From Herbaspirillum frisingense GSF30 (GTDB lineage Bacteria; Pseudomonadota; Gammaproteobacteria; Burkholderiales; Burkholderiaceae_D), in contig NZ_AEEC02000023.1 of the NCBI RefSeq assembly GCF_000300975.2, positions 1-64,000 on the forward strand: a DNA stretch of 64,000 bases, given 5' to 3'. Position 1 is the stretch's first letter; each line of letters begins with the position of its first letter. Shown in pieces: positions 26,463-36,563 of this stretch. The translations under genes and the position numbers were made by a program. Under the pieces are notes generated by a model. It was not told the DNA's origin, ran no database searches, and saw only the letters and a program-made list of their open reading frames with translations.

Positions 26463-28184
26463 ATGAATTCACACGCCACTCTCCAGCTCGCCCTCGACCA
26501 TTTCGACCTGCAGGACTACGCAGCTGCCGAGCAATCGCTGTTTGCCTTGCTTGAACAGCATCCGCAGCACAAGGATGCGCTGCACCTGCTGGGTAGCGTG
26601 GCGGCCGCGCAAGGACGTTTCGAGGAGGCTGCGCTAGCCTGGCAGCAGGCGCTGCGGCTGGTCGAGCCGGACAGCGAGGAAGCGCTGGCCCTGCGTTATC
26701 GCCTGGGCCGCGCCTTCTATGAACAGGGGCGCTTTGAAGATGCCTTCCTGCTCTATCGTGATCTGATCGAGGCGGGCCATCAGCAGGCCGAATTCTTCGT
26801 CGCCGCAGCGGCCGCCCTGCAGGCATTGTCACCTTCCGGCAAGAATGACCGACAGGCGCTGGCCTTGCTGGAGGAGGCCCTCCAGCGCAATCCCGAACAA
26901 GCCGACACCTGGCATCGCAAGGCATTGCTGCATGAGCGCGCCGCTCAATGGGCGGCGGCGCGCGACTGCATCCACCAGGCGCTGCGCCTGAACGATCAGT
27001 CTGCGCAGCTCTGGCTGGCCGCCGGACTGATTGAGCACGCCCTGGGCGCCTATGAGGAAGCGCTGCGCTACTACGATCAGGCCCTGATTCTCTCGCCCGA
27101 GCTGGTGGACGCCCACGTCAGCCGCGGTACCACGCTGGCCCGCCTGCGTGACCATGAGGAGGCCATCGACAGCTATCGCCGTGCCCTGCGCATCGATGCG
27201 GGAGATGCCGACGCCCACGTCAACCTGGCGCTCTCCCTGCTTGCCCTGGGCCGGCTGGAAGAGGCGCTGCCATTGTACGAATGGCGCTGGGAAGGACGCG
27301 GTGCCGACCCTTACCGGCATGCGACGATTCCGGCCTGGAACGGTGGCAGCAGCTTGCAAGGCAAGCGTCTCCTGCTGTGGGCCGAGCAGGGGCAGGGCGA
27401 TACCATCCAGTTCAGCCGGTACGTGCTGCAGATGGTCGGGGCTGGTGCCGAGGTCGTGCTGGAGGTGCCGGCCAGTCTGCTGAGGCTGATGCACGGCTTG
27501 CCCTGCGCCGCAAGCATCCGCCTGGTGGCGATGGGACAGGCCTTGCCGGAGGTCGACTTCCAGTTGCCCTTGATGAGCCTGCCGCTGGTGTGCAATACCT
27601 CCCTGGCTTCTATCCCGGAAAGCTTTCCAGGTTCGTCCTACCTGGCGCCGGAGGCTGGCATGTGCAGCAAATGGGAGACCCGCATTGCAGCGCTCGCTCC
27701 CCGTGCAGCCGGACGCGTGCGCGTCGGCGTGGTGTGTTCCGGCAATGCTGGCAACGTCAACGATGCGCGCCGCTCTATCGCCCTCGAACGCTTTGCCACG
27801 CTGGAGCAGGCGCGTGGCGGACTGGATTTCTTCGTGCTCCAGCCTGACCTGCGCGACGCCGATGCCCAATGGCTGCGGCAGGCTGGTCCCGGCTGGCATG
27901 ACCTTGGTGCCGACATCGGTGATTTCGCCGATACCGCCGCCGCTTTATCCTGCATGGATCTGCTGATCAGCGTCGATACTGCCGCCGCCCACCTGGCCGG
28001 TGCGCTCGGCCGGCCGGTGTGGGTCGCCTTGCCGCATGCGCCCGACTGGCGCTGGTTCCTGCAGCGACATGATTCCCCCTGGTATCCAACAGTCCGCCTG
28101 TTCCGTCAGCAGCAGGCCGGCGCCTGGGATGACGTGATCGGTATGCTGCGGGCCGCATTGGCGATCGAAAATTTCAAGGCTTGA
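26463..28184 (+). CDS. TPR protein with glycosyltransferase family 9-like C-terminus
   Basis: 573 aa. About eight tetratricopeptide repeats fill residues 5-275 (for example AYEEALRYYDQALILSPELVDAH read in parts, and DHEEAIDSYRRALRID). Residues about 300-573 resemble the GT-B fold of heptosyltransferases (LLLWAEQGQGDTIQFSRYV, VGVVCSGNAGNVND, SVDTAAAHLAGALGRPVW, WRWFLQRHDSPWYPTV). Such TPR-GT proteins glycosylate surface proteins or polysaccharides; the acceptor is unknown. It sits just upstream of the giant adhesin gene, so adhesin glycosylation is a possibility, inferred from position only. Confidence 0.82.
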   Translation: MNSHATLQLALDHFDLQDYAAAEQSLFALLEQHPQHKDALHLLGSVAAAQGRFEEAALAWQQALRLVEPDSEEALALRYRLGRAFYEQGRFEDAFLLYRDLIEAGHQQAEFFVAAAAALQALSPSGKNDRQALALLEEALQRNPEQADTWHRKALLHERAAQWAAARDCIHQALRLNDQSAQLWLAAGLIEHALGAYEEALRYYDQALILSPELVDAHVSRGTTLARLRDHEEAIDSYRRALRIDAGDADAHVNLALSLLALGRLEEALPLYEWRWEGRGADPYRHATIPAWNGGSSLQGKRLLLWAEQGQGDTIQFSRYVLQMVGAGAEVVLEVPASLLRLMHGLPCAASIRLVAMGQALPEVDFQLPLMSLPLVCNTSLASIPESFPGSSYLAPEAGMCSKWETRIAALAPRAAGRVRVGVVCSGNAGNVNDARRSIALERFATLEQARGGLDFFVLQPDLRDADAQWLRQAGPGWHDLGADIGDFADTAAALSCMDLLISVDTAAAHLAGALGRPVWVALPHAPDWRWFLQRHDSPWYPTVRLFRQQQAGAWDDVIGMLRAALAIENFKA

Positions 28185-28516
28185 GGATCGGCCAGTGCCG
28201 GGAACGGCTGGTGTCCTTGATCCGGGCTTTCGCCGTGCGACCTGAACTTTCTTGGCATTTCTCGAAAAATTACGAGAGTGCGAGAACATTTCTGCCCCAA
28301 TAGACAATTCGTCACTTCGCGCATTTCCGCGATCATCCAAGACCCATTCTTGTCCTTGTCGTCGCCTGCTACCGACCGGCTACAGTGAACCTCCGAGCGC
28401 GTTGTCGGAACCCGCTGACCGGTCGCAATTTCCGCTTTGCCCAGCGCCCGAGGCGCGCCGAGGAAGCGAACTGCGCGACATCCTGTGTGGACAAGACCAA
28501 CAGGAAATGATCGCAC
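28185..28516. other. Upstream region of the giant adhesin-fusion gene
   Basis: About 330 bases with lower GC around 28240-28330, probably the promoter region. A ribosome site AGGAAATGA ends six bases before the ATG at 28517. No gene is recognised. Confidence 0.5.
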
Positions 28517-31500
28517 ATGAACGACCACACCAAGCAACGCGCCCCCCGCTCCCTGCAGACCGGCCTGACCACCCCGCGCAGCCGCATCACCCGACTGGCG
28601 GCCACAATCGCGCTGGCCTTTGCCGGCTGGACCAGCCAGGCCGACGCCACCACCCTGGGCGACCTGGTCAGGCAGGCCGCCTTCAACAATCCGTCCGCAC
28701 TGGCGCGCCAGCGGGCCGCCGAAGCGGCGGCGGACGCCGTCTCGTCCGCACGCTGGCAATTCTTCCCTACGCCTTCGCTCTCTGTGGAACGTGCCGGGAT
28801 GACCAGTTCCCGTGATATCTCCTACAACGGCGACGACACCGTCGTTACGATGCGCCTGCAGCAGACCTTGTGGTCCGGTGGTCGCCTGTCCGGTCAGCTG
28901 GAGCAGGCCGGCCACAATCAGCAGTCGGCCGAAGAAGCCTTGCGCGAGCAACGTTTCCGCCTGGCCGAGCAGGTCATTTCGCAATACAGCCTATGGGTGC
29001 GCTCCGACCTGGCTGCGGCCGCCAACCAGAAGAACCTGAAAGCGCTGGAAGATTTTCTCGCACAAAGCCTGCGCCGGGAGAAGGAAGGCGCTGCCGCCCA
29101 GGTCGACGTCACGCTGGTCCGTGGTCGCCGCGACCAGGCCATCACCGATCTGCTGGGAGCCAAGTCCAGCCGCGTGTCGGCACGCCTGCAACTGGAGCAA
29201 TTGGTCGGGCTACCCCTGAGCGACGAAGAACTGCGGGCCGACGTCGACAAGCAGATGATCGGTGAGGACCTGCCCCTGCTGACCGAAGCCATGCTTGACA
29301 GCAGCCCCGTGCTCAAGCGGCTGTTCGCCGACGACGCGGTGTCGGCCACGGATCCCTTGACCACGCCCACGGTCGATGACTACCACAATATCGGCCTGGT
29401 CAACCCGGTAGCCGATGCGACAGGTCATCGCGCATCGTTGGTCACCGCAGACAATCTTGAATCAGTCAATGCGGCCTTGCGGACCCCCACCATCAACGCG
29501 GCCCAGGCCGACACGCCCGCCCGCCTGAAGGATGTGGTGCAGGCGTATCAGGCCATCCTGTCCCGCGCCAACGGCGCTCTGCCGGATGGCGACATCGCCC
29601 TGACCGCGTCCCAGTTCAAGGCTATCGGGGCGGCGATTGATGGCGTCACCACGGCAGTAGGCAAGAACACCGATGGTGCGGTACTGAGCCTGTTGGACGG
29701 TGTCATCGCCGGCAAGCAGGCCGCCGATGTGAAGACCCCCGCCGGGATCAATGCCCTGGGTGTGCTGGTCAACAAGATCATGGCCCAGGCCCAGTCCAAT
29801 GATGAAGCGCCCCGTCTGACGGCGGCAGAATTGCAGCAATTGGGCCTGACTACCGCCAGCGGCACTGCGCTCACGGCAGAAGAGCCGGCAGCCATTGCCG
29901 CAGTACTGTATGCCATCCGTGCCGGTGCCGATGATGGCAGTGACGTCAACACGCTGGCCAAGCTGCAGGCGGTGGTCGCCAAGGCGGCGACGGCCTACCA
30001 CAAGATTCAGGTCTATGCCGATCTGACCAGCGTGCCGGGCGGCTTCCCGGAAGATAGCGGCCGGCCTACTGCCGACGACTTCAAGGCCATGGGCCTGAAG
30101 CTACCGGCCAGCGTGGAGGCCGACAAGGCCATCGGCGCCGCTGGCACTCTGCTGACTGCGGCTTTCGGCGCGGCGCAGATTGATACGCCGGCCAAGCTCC
30201 AGAGCATTCTGGACAACTGGGACAAGCTGTTCGCCCTGGTCAACGGCAAGGCGGACACTCCCGCGCTGACTGACGCCACGCGAGTTTCATTCAGCGCCTT
30301 GCTGAGCGGTGTGGGTGTCGTTGTCGATGCCAAGATTTCGCCCACCGCGCTGGATGTCCTGCAGACCGCATTGGACAGCCAGTCCAATCAAAGCGTGATG
30401 AACACCCCGGTCAAGCTCGAGGGCATGCTCAGTACCGCCCAGTCCTTGTTGGCATTGCCTGGCAAGCGCCAGGTATTTGCCGCAGAGCGGTTGCCTGCGC
30501 ATCTTGTCGCCGCCGATCTGGTGGCGCTGGGTGTGGTGCAACCTGGTGTCTCTGACGGGGCTGCTGCTGCTGTCCTCAGTGCGGTGTCGGGCCAGCCCGG
30601 CAGCGCAGTCGACAGTCTGCTCAAGCTGCAGGGTGTGGCGAGCCTCGCCACCAAGGCTCAGGCCAAGATTGCCGCGTATGCCGAAGATAGCGCCAAGCCG
30701 GTGCCGACCGCGGGCGATTATCTTGCTGTCGGCCTGGTCAAGGCCGATGGCTCTGCATTGGTGAGCGCCGACAATCTCGGCGCCCTGAACAGTACCCTGG
30801 CCAGTACCGCCATTACCGGCGCATTGGCCGCCGACCCGGCCAGGCTCAAGACCATGATCGATGCCTACGCCGGCATCATCAGCGGTGTCATGGTGGGCGG
30901 GGCGGCGCCGGCGCTGAATGACTACGCCAGCGTCGGCCTGTCCGGTCTGACGGCGCAGAACAAGAGCTTGCTGGATGGGGCCATCCAACTGCTGGGCGTG
31001 GAAAAAGTGAAAGATCAGGCACAGTTGCAGAAGGCCGCGCAGGCGGTGGTCAAGATTGCCGCACTGGCCGATGGCAATGCCAATTCCGCCAGCGCACTGC
31101 CGGTGGCCGATGACTACGCGGCGCTGGGCCTGAACATGGGGCGTTCCAGCACCGCCAGCGACGCCGATGGGTCCGGCGCAGCGCTGCTGGGCCATGCCAT
31201 TGATGCCATGCCACTGGCCAACGTGAACACCACGGCCAAACTGCAGGCGATACTGGACGCGGTCAACAAGCTCATGGACAGTGCCGCGCGCCTGCCGGGT
31301 GCCGCCATGCCCGTCAGCGATGACCTCAAGTTGCTGGGCATCGACATTTCCGCCAGGACGCCTGCCCAGCAAGGCGCCATCCTGGCCGCCATCGGCACCA
31401 GCGGCACGGACGGCAGCCAGATCAAGAGCATCGCCGCCATCAACGCGCTGGTGCAGAAGGCGGTGGATGCATTGGCCAAGATCAGTGCCTATGCGCAGGA

Positions 31501-34500
31501 CAATACCGGCGCATCCTTGGGCGTACCGACGGTGGAGGACTACACCGCCATGGGCGTCTTTGGTGTTAGCAGCGCCAGTCTGTCGCCCATCAACGCCGCA
31601 CTGGCGACCTCGGCGGTGAACGCCGCGCGCGCCGCCACACAACCGCTGGTGCAGGGGATTGCCAATGCCTATCTGAAGATTCTGGCCGCCGCCGACGGCA
31701 CCCGCGCCGACCCTGATCCGGTCGGCAGCGCCAGCGTTCCGTCCGTGGCCGAACTGGAACTGCTGGGTGTCAACGTATCGTCGACCACGGATGCCAACCG
31801 CATCAGCCTGCTGTCGACTGCGCTGGACGCCATTACGGCCGACAAGGTCGATACACCCGCAGACATCGATCTGATCAGTCTGTCTGCCGGCAAATTGATA
31901 GCTGCTGCGGCGCGGCCCGATGCTGCCGCCCTGTTGACGATAGAGGATTTCACCAACCTCGGCGTGCAGGGCCTGGACGCCGCCTTCCTGTCCAATGTGC
32001 AGGCGTTGGTGGGGTCCCACGACGTCTCGCAGATGAATACCAGTTCCCTGCTGCAGGGTCTGGTCGATGGCCTGCTGAAAGATCTGAAGGTCATTCGCAA
32101 CTATGCCGATGGGGTGGCCAACACCGACGCCTCGCTGGGTCCGGTCGCCAGCGTACTCGTACCGACCGTTGAGAACTATGCCCGCGCCGGCGTCAAGGAC
32201 GTGGACGCGACCATGCTTCCCTTCATCAATGCCTCCGTGAAGGCGCTGGCCAGTTCCAGCCTGGTAGATAGCAAGGCCAAGCTGCAAGCCATTGTGCAGG
32301 CCTACCAGCATGTGCTGCAAGGTGCCGACGGCGTGCCGGGCAACCTGGTCAGTGGCATCACCCGCGCCGAACTGTTGCGGATCGGCGTACCGGCCGACAA
32401 GCTGCGCGATCCGTCGGCCCCGGGCCTGTCGAAGGACGAGGCGGCACTGGCCAAGGCGACATTCTCCTTGCTCACCTCGGCGCTGGATGCGCAACCCGCC
32501 GACAAGAGCACAGTGGCCACGCCGGCCAAGATTGCCGACCTGGCCGCCATCGCCGGCCGCGTGGCCGCATATGCGGCGGGGGACGCCACCGTCGCCGCGC
32601 CTACCAGCAGCGATCTCAGTGCCCTGGGAGTGAAGAACATCCTGCCGCAGACCGACGGCTCCATGCCCTCTACGGTGGCGCTGATCAACAGTGGCCTGAA
32701 GTCCGTCAACGCCGCCGATCTGTCCACGTTGAACCTGCAGAAGATCCAGACCATGGCGACCGCCGCCGCCAAGGTACGCTCGTTGGCCGGTTCCGATGGC
32801 ATTATCCCGGACGCGAACCGCCCAGCCGCCGATGCCATGAATGCCGATGGCACGCCGCAGGCTGGTGCGCCGCTCACCTACGGCGAGTTCCGCGCCCTGG
32901 GCATGGACATCAACAATGCGCCTGCCAACCTGAAGCTGCTCAACGATGTCCTCGACAACGCACGCAACTTTGCGTCCGTATCCGACCTGGGCAAGATCAC
33001 TTCGATGAAACTGGTCGACATCGTCAATCGCGTGATGCGCCAGGCCGATCTGGATGCGACCCCGAACGCCACCTCCGCCAGCATCTCCTTGTCTGAATGG
33101 ACGGGTCTGGGCCTGGTCGGTACCGGCACCGCGCCGGAAGTCAGTGCCACTACCCTGAACGCGCTCATGGCAGCGATCAAGGCGCTCACGCCGGCCGACG
33201 TCGATACGATGGCCGAGCTCAAGTCGGTGGCTGCAGCGGCCCGCGCCGCGCAGGACAAGATCAGGCAGTACGCCGATGCACAGACATCGGGCGCCGTGGC
33301 GCCGGCCGGTTCTGACCCGATGACGCCGGTCGCCAAGGACTTCGCCGACATGGGTGTGAGCGGCATCAGCAACTTCAAGACGCCGACGCCAGATCGTTCT
33401 GATGGTATGCCAGCCGGACTCTTCACGGTGCTTTCGGCCCTGGCGACCAGTTCGGTCGATGGCAAGCGCACTGCCACCGCCGACCTGGTGCAGGGCATCG
33501 TCGACAGCGCCAACAAGCTGCTGGCATTGGCCGATGGCCGTGCCAATACGCCGGCCAACCAGCCGTCGCTGGAAGACTTCCGCCTGTTGGGCGCCGATCT
33601 GTCCAGTCTGGGCAAGGCTGCGATCAAGACCGACTACCTGTCACTGCTCGACTCCGTGATCGACCGCATGACGGCCGACAAGGTCGATACCCCGGCCGAG
33701 ATCCTTGCCTTGGCCACGCTGGTTGCGGGCGTGCTGGATTGCGCCGGCGGGCAGGGCGGGGCGCTTCCAACGCGCGCTGATCTGGAAAGACTGGGTGTGA
33801 CCGGGTTGAAGGACAACAACATGCCCGCCGTGCTGGCTGAATTGCTCCAGCTGCCATTGGACAAGCTCTCCACCATCAATACCTTGCCCGGCTTGCAAAG
33901 CCTGGTGGACAAGGCCAACGCGGCGCAGGACAAGATCCGCGACTATGCCGCCGATAGCACCAAGCCCTTGCCGACCGCGCAGGATTACGCCGACATGGCG
34001 GTGGTTCTGCCGATCAGCCCCAAGGCAGTGGCCGACAGCATCCTGGCGGCCACCAACCAGGCCCTCGCATCCGCTCCGATCGGCGCTGACCAGGCCAATA
34101 CGCCCGACAAGGTACAGACCATCGTCAACAGCTATGCCAAGCTGTTGCAACTGGCCGATGGCAGTGTCAATGCTGCTGCCGAGGCGATGCCTACCGTACA
34201 GGATTTCGTCAACGTCGGTGTCGACAAGGCGCTCACTGACAAACTGGCAGGTACTTCCAATCTGCTGCTGCTGAACCAGCTGATCGACGGCGCCGCCAAT
34301 ACGGCTATCCGCTTTTTTCATCAATCCGGTACCTCTGTCCGGGGCGGTGAAATCCAAGTCTTGATGCCGAACGCTACCAGGCTGATGTTAGAGGGATTGG
34401 GCTCGTACTTGAACCCTAATATGGATCTCTACGTCCTGCAAGCTAACGAAAACCTGAGGACCCGAGGGCCAGACCTTGATGTCGGCAATATCCGCCTGTT

Positions 34501-35563
34501 CTATCAGGTGACGACCAACATCGAAAGTTCGGCGCCGACGATCAACGTGACCTACGACGGCACGAAGGCCAGCGAGGGTGACGCCATCGCGCTCTACGAG
34601 GGCGACAAGGAGCTGGTTCGCAGAACGTTGGGCAAAGGCGACGTCGGCAGAGCCGGGATCACGTTAGGGCTGACTGTCGAGAACAACCTGTCGTCCGGCA
34701 AGCACGTGATTGCGGCCAAGTTCATCGATATGGCCGGCAATACGGTCAGCTCGAACGATGTGCCGGTCACGATTGCGGAGGGGCTGGCCGCGCCGGTGGT
34801 GACCAATCTGCGGATCACTGGTGAATCCGGAGTTCCCCAGGCCATCAATGACTCCCTGACCAAGTACGCAATGATCACTGAGCTACCGAGCACTTCCACC
34901 GGGAAAATCGCGCCGGAGCAGAATGTGATCTTCTCCGGCACGGTGGGCACGCCCGGAAGCAGCGGCGAAGAGTATGAGATTCAGGCCGTCATGGGGAACA
35001 GGATCATGGCGTTCGGAAAGGTCAAGGCGGGTGATTTTTCGCTGAAGGCTCCTGCCAATACCCTCGAGCCGGGCCTTTACAAGGACGTGAGGTTCGTCGT
35101 CACCAATATTTCGGACGGCGTCAACAATGGGCAGACGCTTTGGATCAAGAACCATACCGCGGCCTGGTACTGGATCCCGCAAAGCCTAAGGGATTTGAGC
35201 GGTGGGGCCGGCGATGACGTCATTCCGCTGGGTACCACCGAGAAGGGCCAGGGTACCAACATCCAGACAGGCGCCGGCAAGGACACCTTGATAGTCGGGG
35301 ATTACCGTAATGCCACCGACAAGAGCAAGCTGGCCGCCACCATCACGGACTTCTACCTGGGCCAGGACAAGGTATCCATCTTCGGGCAGACGGTGACCAA
35401 GGCCAACCTCGACAGCTACGTCAAGGCATCGTCGTTTGGAGGTCTTTCCACCAAGCTGGCGATCGATCTGGATGGTGCCGGTCCCGGCACGACCATCTAC
35501 AACCTGTACCTGCAGAACGTGCAGTACAACCCCAACAGCATCGCGACCATCTTTGGAGTGTGA
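28517..35563 (+). CDS. In-frame fusion of a half TolC-like protein to a giant repeat adhesin
   Basis: 2348 aa. Signal peptide 1-44 (cleavage after QADA). Residues about 45-267 are the first half of a TolC-type type I secretion outer-membrane protein (LGDLVRQAAFNNPSALARQ, VTMRLQQTLWSGGRLSGQL, LEQLVGLPL); the second half is missing. From about 268 to 1931 come 23 repeats of about 72 aa. Then an Ig-like region (about 2000-2200) and a type I secretion C-terminus with LSGGAGDDVIPLG and TGAGKDTLIVGDY. TolC and adhesin are normally separate neighbouring genes, so this looks like a deletion that joined them and removed any transporter genes between. The frame is intact over 7 kb. Whether it is made, exported or functional is unknown. 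Bases 34300-34500 look less GC-rich than the repeats. Confidence 0.85.
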   Translation: MNDHTKQRAPRSLQTGLTTPRSRITRLAATIALAFAGWTSQADATTLGDLVRQAAFNNPSALARQRAAEAAADAVSSARWQFFPTPSLSVERAGMTSSRDISYNGDDTVVTMRLQQTLWSGGRLSGQLEQAGHNQQSAEEALREQRFRLAEQVISQYSLWVRSDLAAAANQKNLKALEDFLAQSLRREKEGAAAQVDVTLVRGRRDQAITDLLGAKSSRVSARLQLEQLVGLPLSDEELRADVDKQMIGEDLPLLTEAMLDSSPVLKRLFADDAVSATDPLTTPTVDDYHNIGLVNPVADATGHRASLVTADNLESVNAALRTPTINAAQADTPARLKDVVQAYQAILSRANGALPDGDIALTASQFKAIGAAIDGVTTAVGKNTDGAVLSLLDGVIAGKQAADVKTPAGINALGVLVNKIMAQAQSNDEAPRLTAAELQQLGLTTASGTALTAEEPAAIAAVLYAIRAGADDGSDVNTLAKLQAVVAKAATAYHKIQVYADLTSVPGGFPEDSGRPTADDFKAMGLKLPASVEADKAIGAAGTLLTAAFGAAQIDTPAKLQSILDNWDKLFALVNGKADTPALTDATRVSFSALLSGVGVVVDAKISPTALDVLQTALDSQSNQSVMNTPVKLEGMLSTAQSLLALPGKRQVFAAERLPAHLVAADLVALGVVQPGVSDGAAAAVLSAVSGQPGSAVDSLLKLQGVASLATKAQAKIAAYAEDSAKPVPTAGDYLAVGLVKADGSALVSADNLGALNSTLASTAITGALAADPARLKTMIDAYAGIISGVMVGGAAPALNDYASVGLSGLTAQNKSLLDGAIQLLGVEKVKDQAQLQKAAQAVVKIAALADGNANSASALPVADDYAALGLNMGRSSTASDADGSGAALLGHAIDAMPLANVNTTAKLQAILDAVNKLMDSAARLPGAAMPVSDDLKLLGIDISARTPAQQGAILAAIGTSGTDGSQIKSIAAINALVQKAVDALAKISAYAQDNTGASLGVPTVEDYTAMGVFGVSSASLSPINAALATSAVNAARAATQPLVQGIANAYLKILAAADGTRADPDPVGSASVPSVAELELLGVNVSSTTDANRISLLSTALDAITADKVDTPADIDLISLSAGKLIAAAARPDAAALLTIEDFTNLGVQGLDAAFLSNVQALVGSHDVSQMNTSSLLQGLVDGLLKDLKVIRNYADGVANTDASLGPVASVLVPTVENYARAGVKDVDATMLPFINASVKALASSSLVDSKAKLQAIVQAYQHVLQGADGVPGNLVSGITRAELLRIGVPADKLRDPSAPGLSKDEAALAKATFSLLTSALDAQPADKSTVATPAKIADLAAIAGRVAAYAAGDATVAAPTSSDLSALGVKNILPQTDGSMPSTVALINSGLKSVNAADLSTLNLQKIQTMATAAAKVRSLAGSDGIIPDANRPAADAMNADGTPQAGAPLTYGEFRALGMDINNAPANLKLLNDVLDNARNFASVSDLGKITSMKLVDIVNRVMRQADLDATPNATSASISLSEWTGLGLVGTGTAPEVSATTLNALMAAIKALTPADVDTMAELKSVAAAARAAQDKIRQYADAQTSGAVAPAGSDPMTPVAKDFADMGVSGISNFKTPTPDRSDGMPAGLFTVLSALATSSVDGKRTATADLVQGIVDSANKLLALADGRANTPANQPSLEDFRLLGADLSSLGKAAIKTDYLSLLDSVIDRMTADKVDTPAEILALATLVAGVLDCAGGQGGALPTRADLERLGVTGLKDNNMPAVLAELLQLPLDKLSTINTLPGLQSLVDKANAAQDKIRDYAADSTKPLPTAQDYADMAVVLPISPKAVADSILAATNQALASAPIGADQANTPDKVQTIVNSYAKLLQLADGSVNAAAEAMPTVQDFVNVGVDKALTDKLAGTSNLLLLNQLIDGAANTAIRFFHQSGTSVRGGEIQVLMPNATRLMLEGLGSYLNPNMDLYVLQANENLRTRGPDLDVGNIRLFYQVTTNIESSAPTINVTYDGTKASEGDAIALYEGDKELVRRTLGKGDVGRAGITLGLTVENNLSSGKHVIAAKFIDMAGNTVSSNDVPVTIAEGLAAPVVTNLRITGESGVPQAINDSLTKYAMITELPSTSTGKIAPEQNVIFSGTVGTPGSSGEEYEIQAVMGNRIMAFGKVKAGDFSLKAPANTLEPGLYKDVRFVVTNISDGVNNGQTLWIKNHTAAWYWIPQSLRDLSGGAGDDVIPLGTTEKGQGTNIQTGAGKDTLIVGDYRNATDKSKLAATITDFYLGQDKVSIFGQTVTKANLDSYVKASSFGGLSTKLAIDLDGAGPGTTIYNLYLQNVQYNPNSIATIFGV
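29322..34310 (+). repeat. 23 tandem adhesin repeats in a three-repeat pattern
   Basis: Each unit of about 60-90 aa reads: acidic start (ADG or ADD), a Pro-Thr then D-[YFL] pair, LG[VL], a variable stretch, a V-D-T-x-A-x-L helix and a terminal helix. Three types alternate: type A ends in AY..IL..A, type B in VNK[LI]M..A or similar, type C in QDKI..YA. Units ending in YA are numbers 3, 6, 10, 13, 18 and 21, marking about seven supermodules of three repeats, two of them longer. Copies are diverged in DNA, so it is an old expansion. Confidence 0.85.
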
Positions 35564-35702
35564 ATGTAGCAAGTATCGATAAGAGGCAACCTCGCCAGCG
35601 CATCGGATCGACCGGCGCGCTGGCCACACCACGGGACGGCCGCGACAGGGCAGCCGTCCACGGATTTCAATCAAGAACGTCAATCAAGACTTAGGAGAAA
35701 AA

Positions 35703-36554
35703 ATGGCAGGCCATTCCACCGACGCAGATGATCAAAATTTCTGGCCCGGGTTCGTCGACTCGATGGTCAACATGGTCATGTACCTGCTCTTGCTGATCGC
35801 CATCCTCGCCATGGCGGTGATGTACTTCTCGATGAAGGCGCGCGACGAGGCCTACGAGAGCAAGACCGCCAAGATCGAGGCACAGGGCCAGGCTTCGGAG
35901 AAGCCGCATGCGGGTGACAAGGAAGAAAAACCGGTGGTGCCCAGCCCCGATGACCTGCATGCCCAGATCGAACGCTTGCGGCAGACACTCAACGAGAACG
36001 AAATCCGCTACAAGGCCGATGTCGCCGAACTGAAGGAAAAGCTGCGCGAGAGTGACATGCGCTTCAAGGCCAATGGCCTGTCCAAGGTCGAAAAGCCCAA
36101 CCAGAAGGAACGTGGCAACAATCTCAAGTCCACCACCGAGGCCGACCTGGCCAAGGAAGGCGCCTCCGAGCGCATACTCGACGCCAGCGGTGCGGCGGGC
36201 AGCCTGGACAAGGGCGTGGAAGCGCTGGCCTTGCGTCCGAGCGTGCTGATCGTTCGTTTCCGCCCCGGTACCGTGGACCTGAACCCGCCGGAAGCCAAGC
36301 GCATGACCGATACCTTCCTCAGCCACTTCGACTGGAATGCACGTCCCGACCAGACCTTCGTCATCTCCTCCACCGCCGTGGAAGGCCTGTCGGAGTCCAA
36401 CCGGATGGCCTTCTACCGGGTGGTCGCCGTGCGTAACCACCTGCTCTCCGTGGGTGTCCCGGCGGCCCGTATCCGCCAGCGCATCGAGCCGGTCCCGGCG
36501 GCGCGCCAGAGCGGCACAGAGGCGCTGGAAATCCGTATTCAGAAGGTTGAATGA
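35703..36554 (+). CDS. MotB/OmpA-like membrane protein of the adhesin locus
   Basis: 283 aa. A short N-terminus with Asp19 (FWPGFVDSMVNMV) leads into one membrane helix at about 21-43, a position like the proton-channel Asp of MotB. A charged, coiled-coil-prone linker runs to about 170 (LHAQIERLRQTLNENEIRYKADVAELKEKL in parts). Residues about 195-283 form an OmpA/MotB-like domain (SVLIVRFRPGTVDLNPPEAKRM, MAFYRVVAVRNHLLSVGV). No MotA/ExbB-type partner gene is in the window. AGGAGA precedes the ATG; the next gene starts nine bases after its stop. A role in anchoring or energising the adhesin system is inferred from position. Confidence 0.75.
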   Translation: MAGHSTDADDQNFWPGFVDSMVNMVMYLLLLIAILAMAVMYFSMKARDEAYESKTAKIEAQGQASEKPHAGDKEEKPVVPSPDDLHAQIERLRQTLNENEIRYKADVAELKEKLRESDMRFKANGLSKVEKPNQKERGNNLKSTTEADLAKEGASERILDASGAAGSLDKGVEALALRPSVLIVRFRPGTVDLNPPEAKRMTDTFLSHFDWNARPDQTFVISSTAVEGLSESNRMAFYRVVAVRNHLLSVGVPAARIRQRIEPVPAARQSGTEALEIRIQKVE

Positions 36555-36563
36555 GGATAGCCG

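Noticed and set aside
30287-32494. A 735-codon minus-strand frame opposite the adhesin repeats
   Set aside because: Antisense shadow of the repeat gene; no ribosome site or recognisable domain.
35703-36554. Zorya or flagellar-type motor system
   Set aside because: The protein is MotB-like, but no MotA/ZorA partner, ZorC/D/E or stator gene is present.
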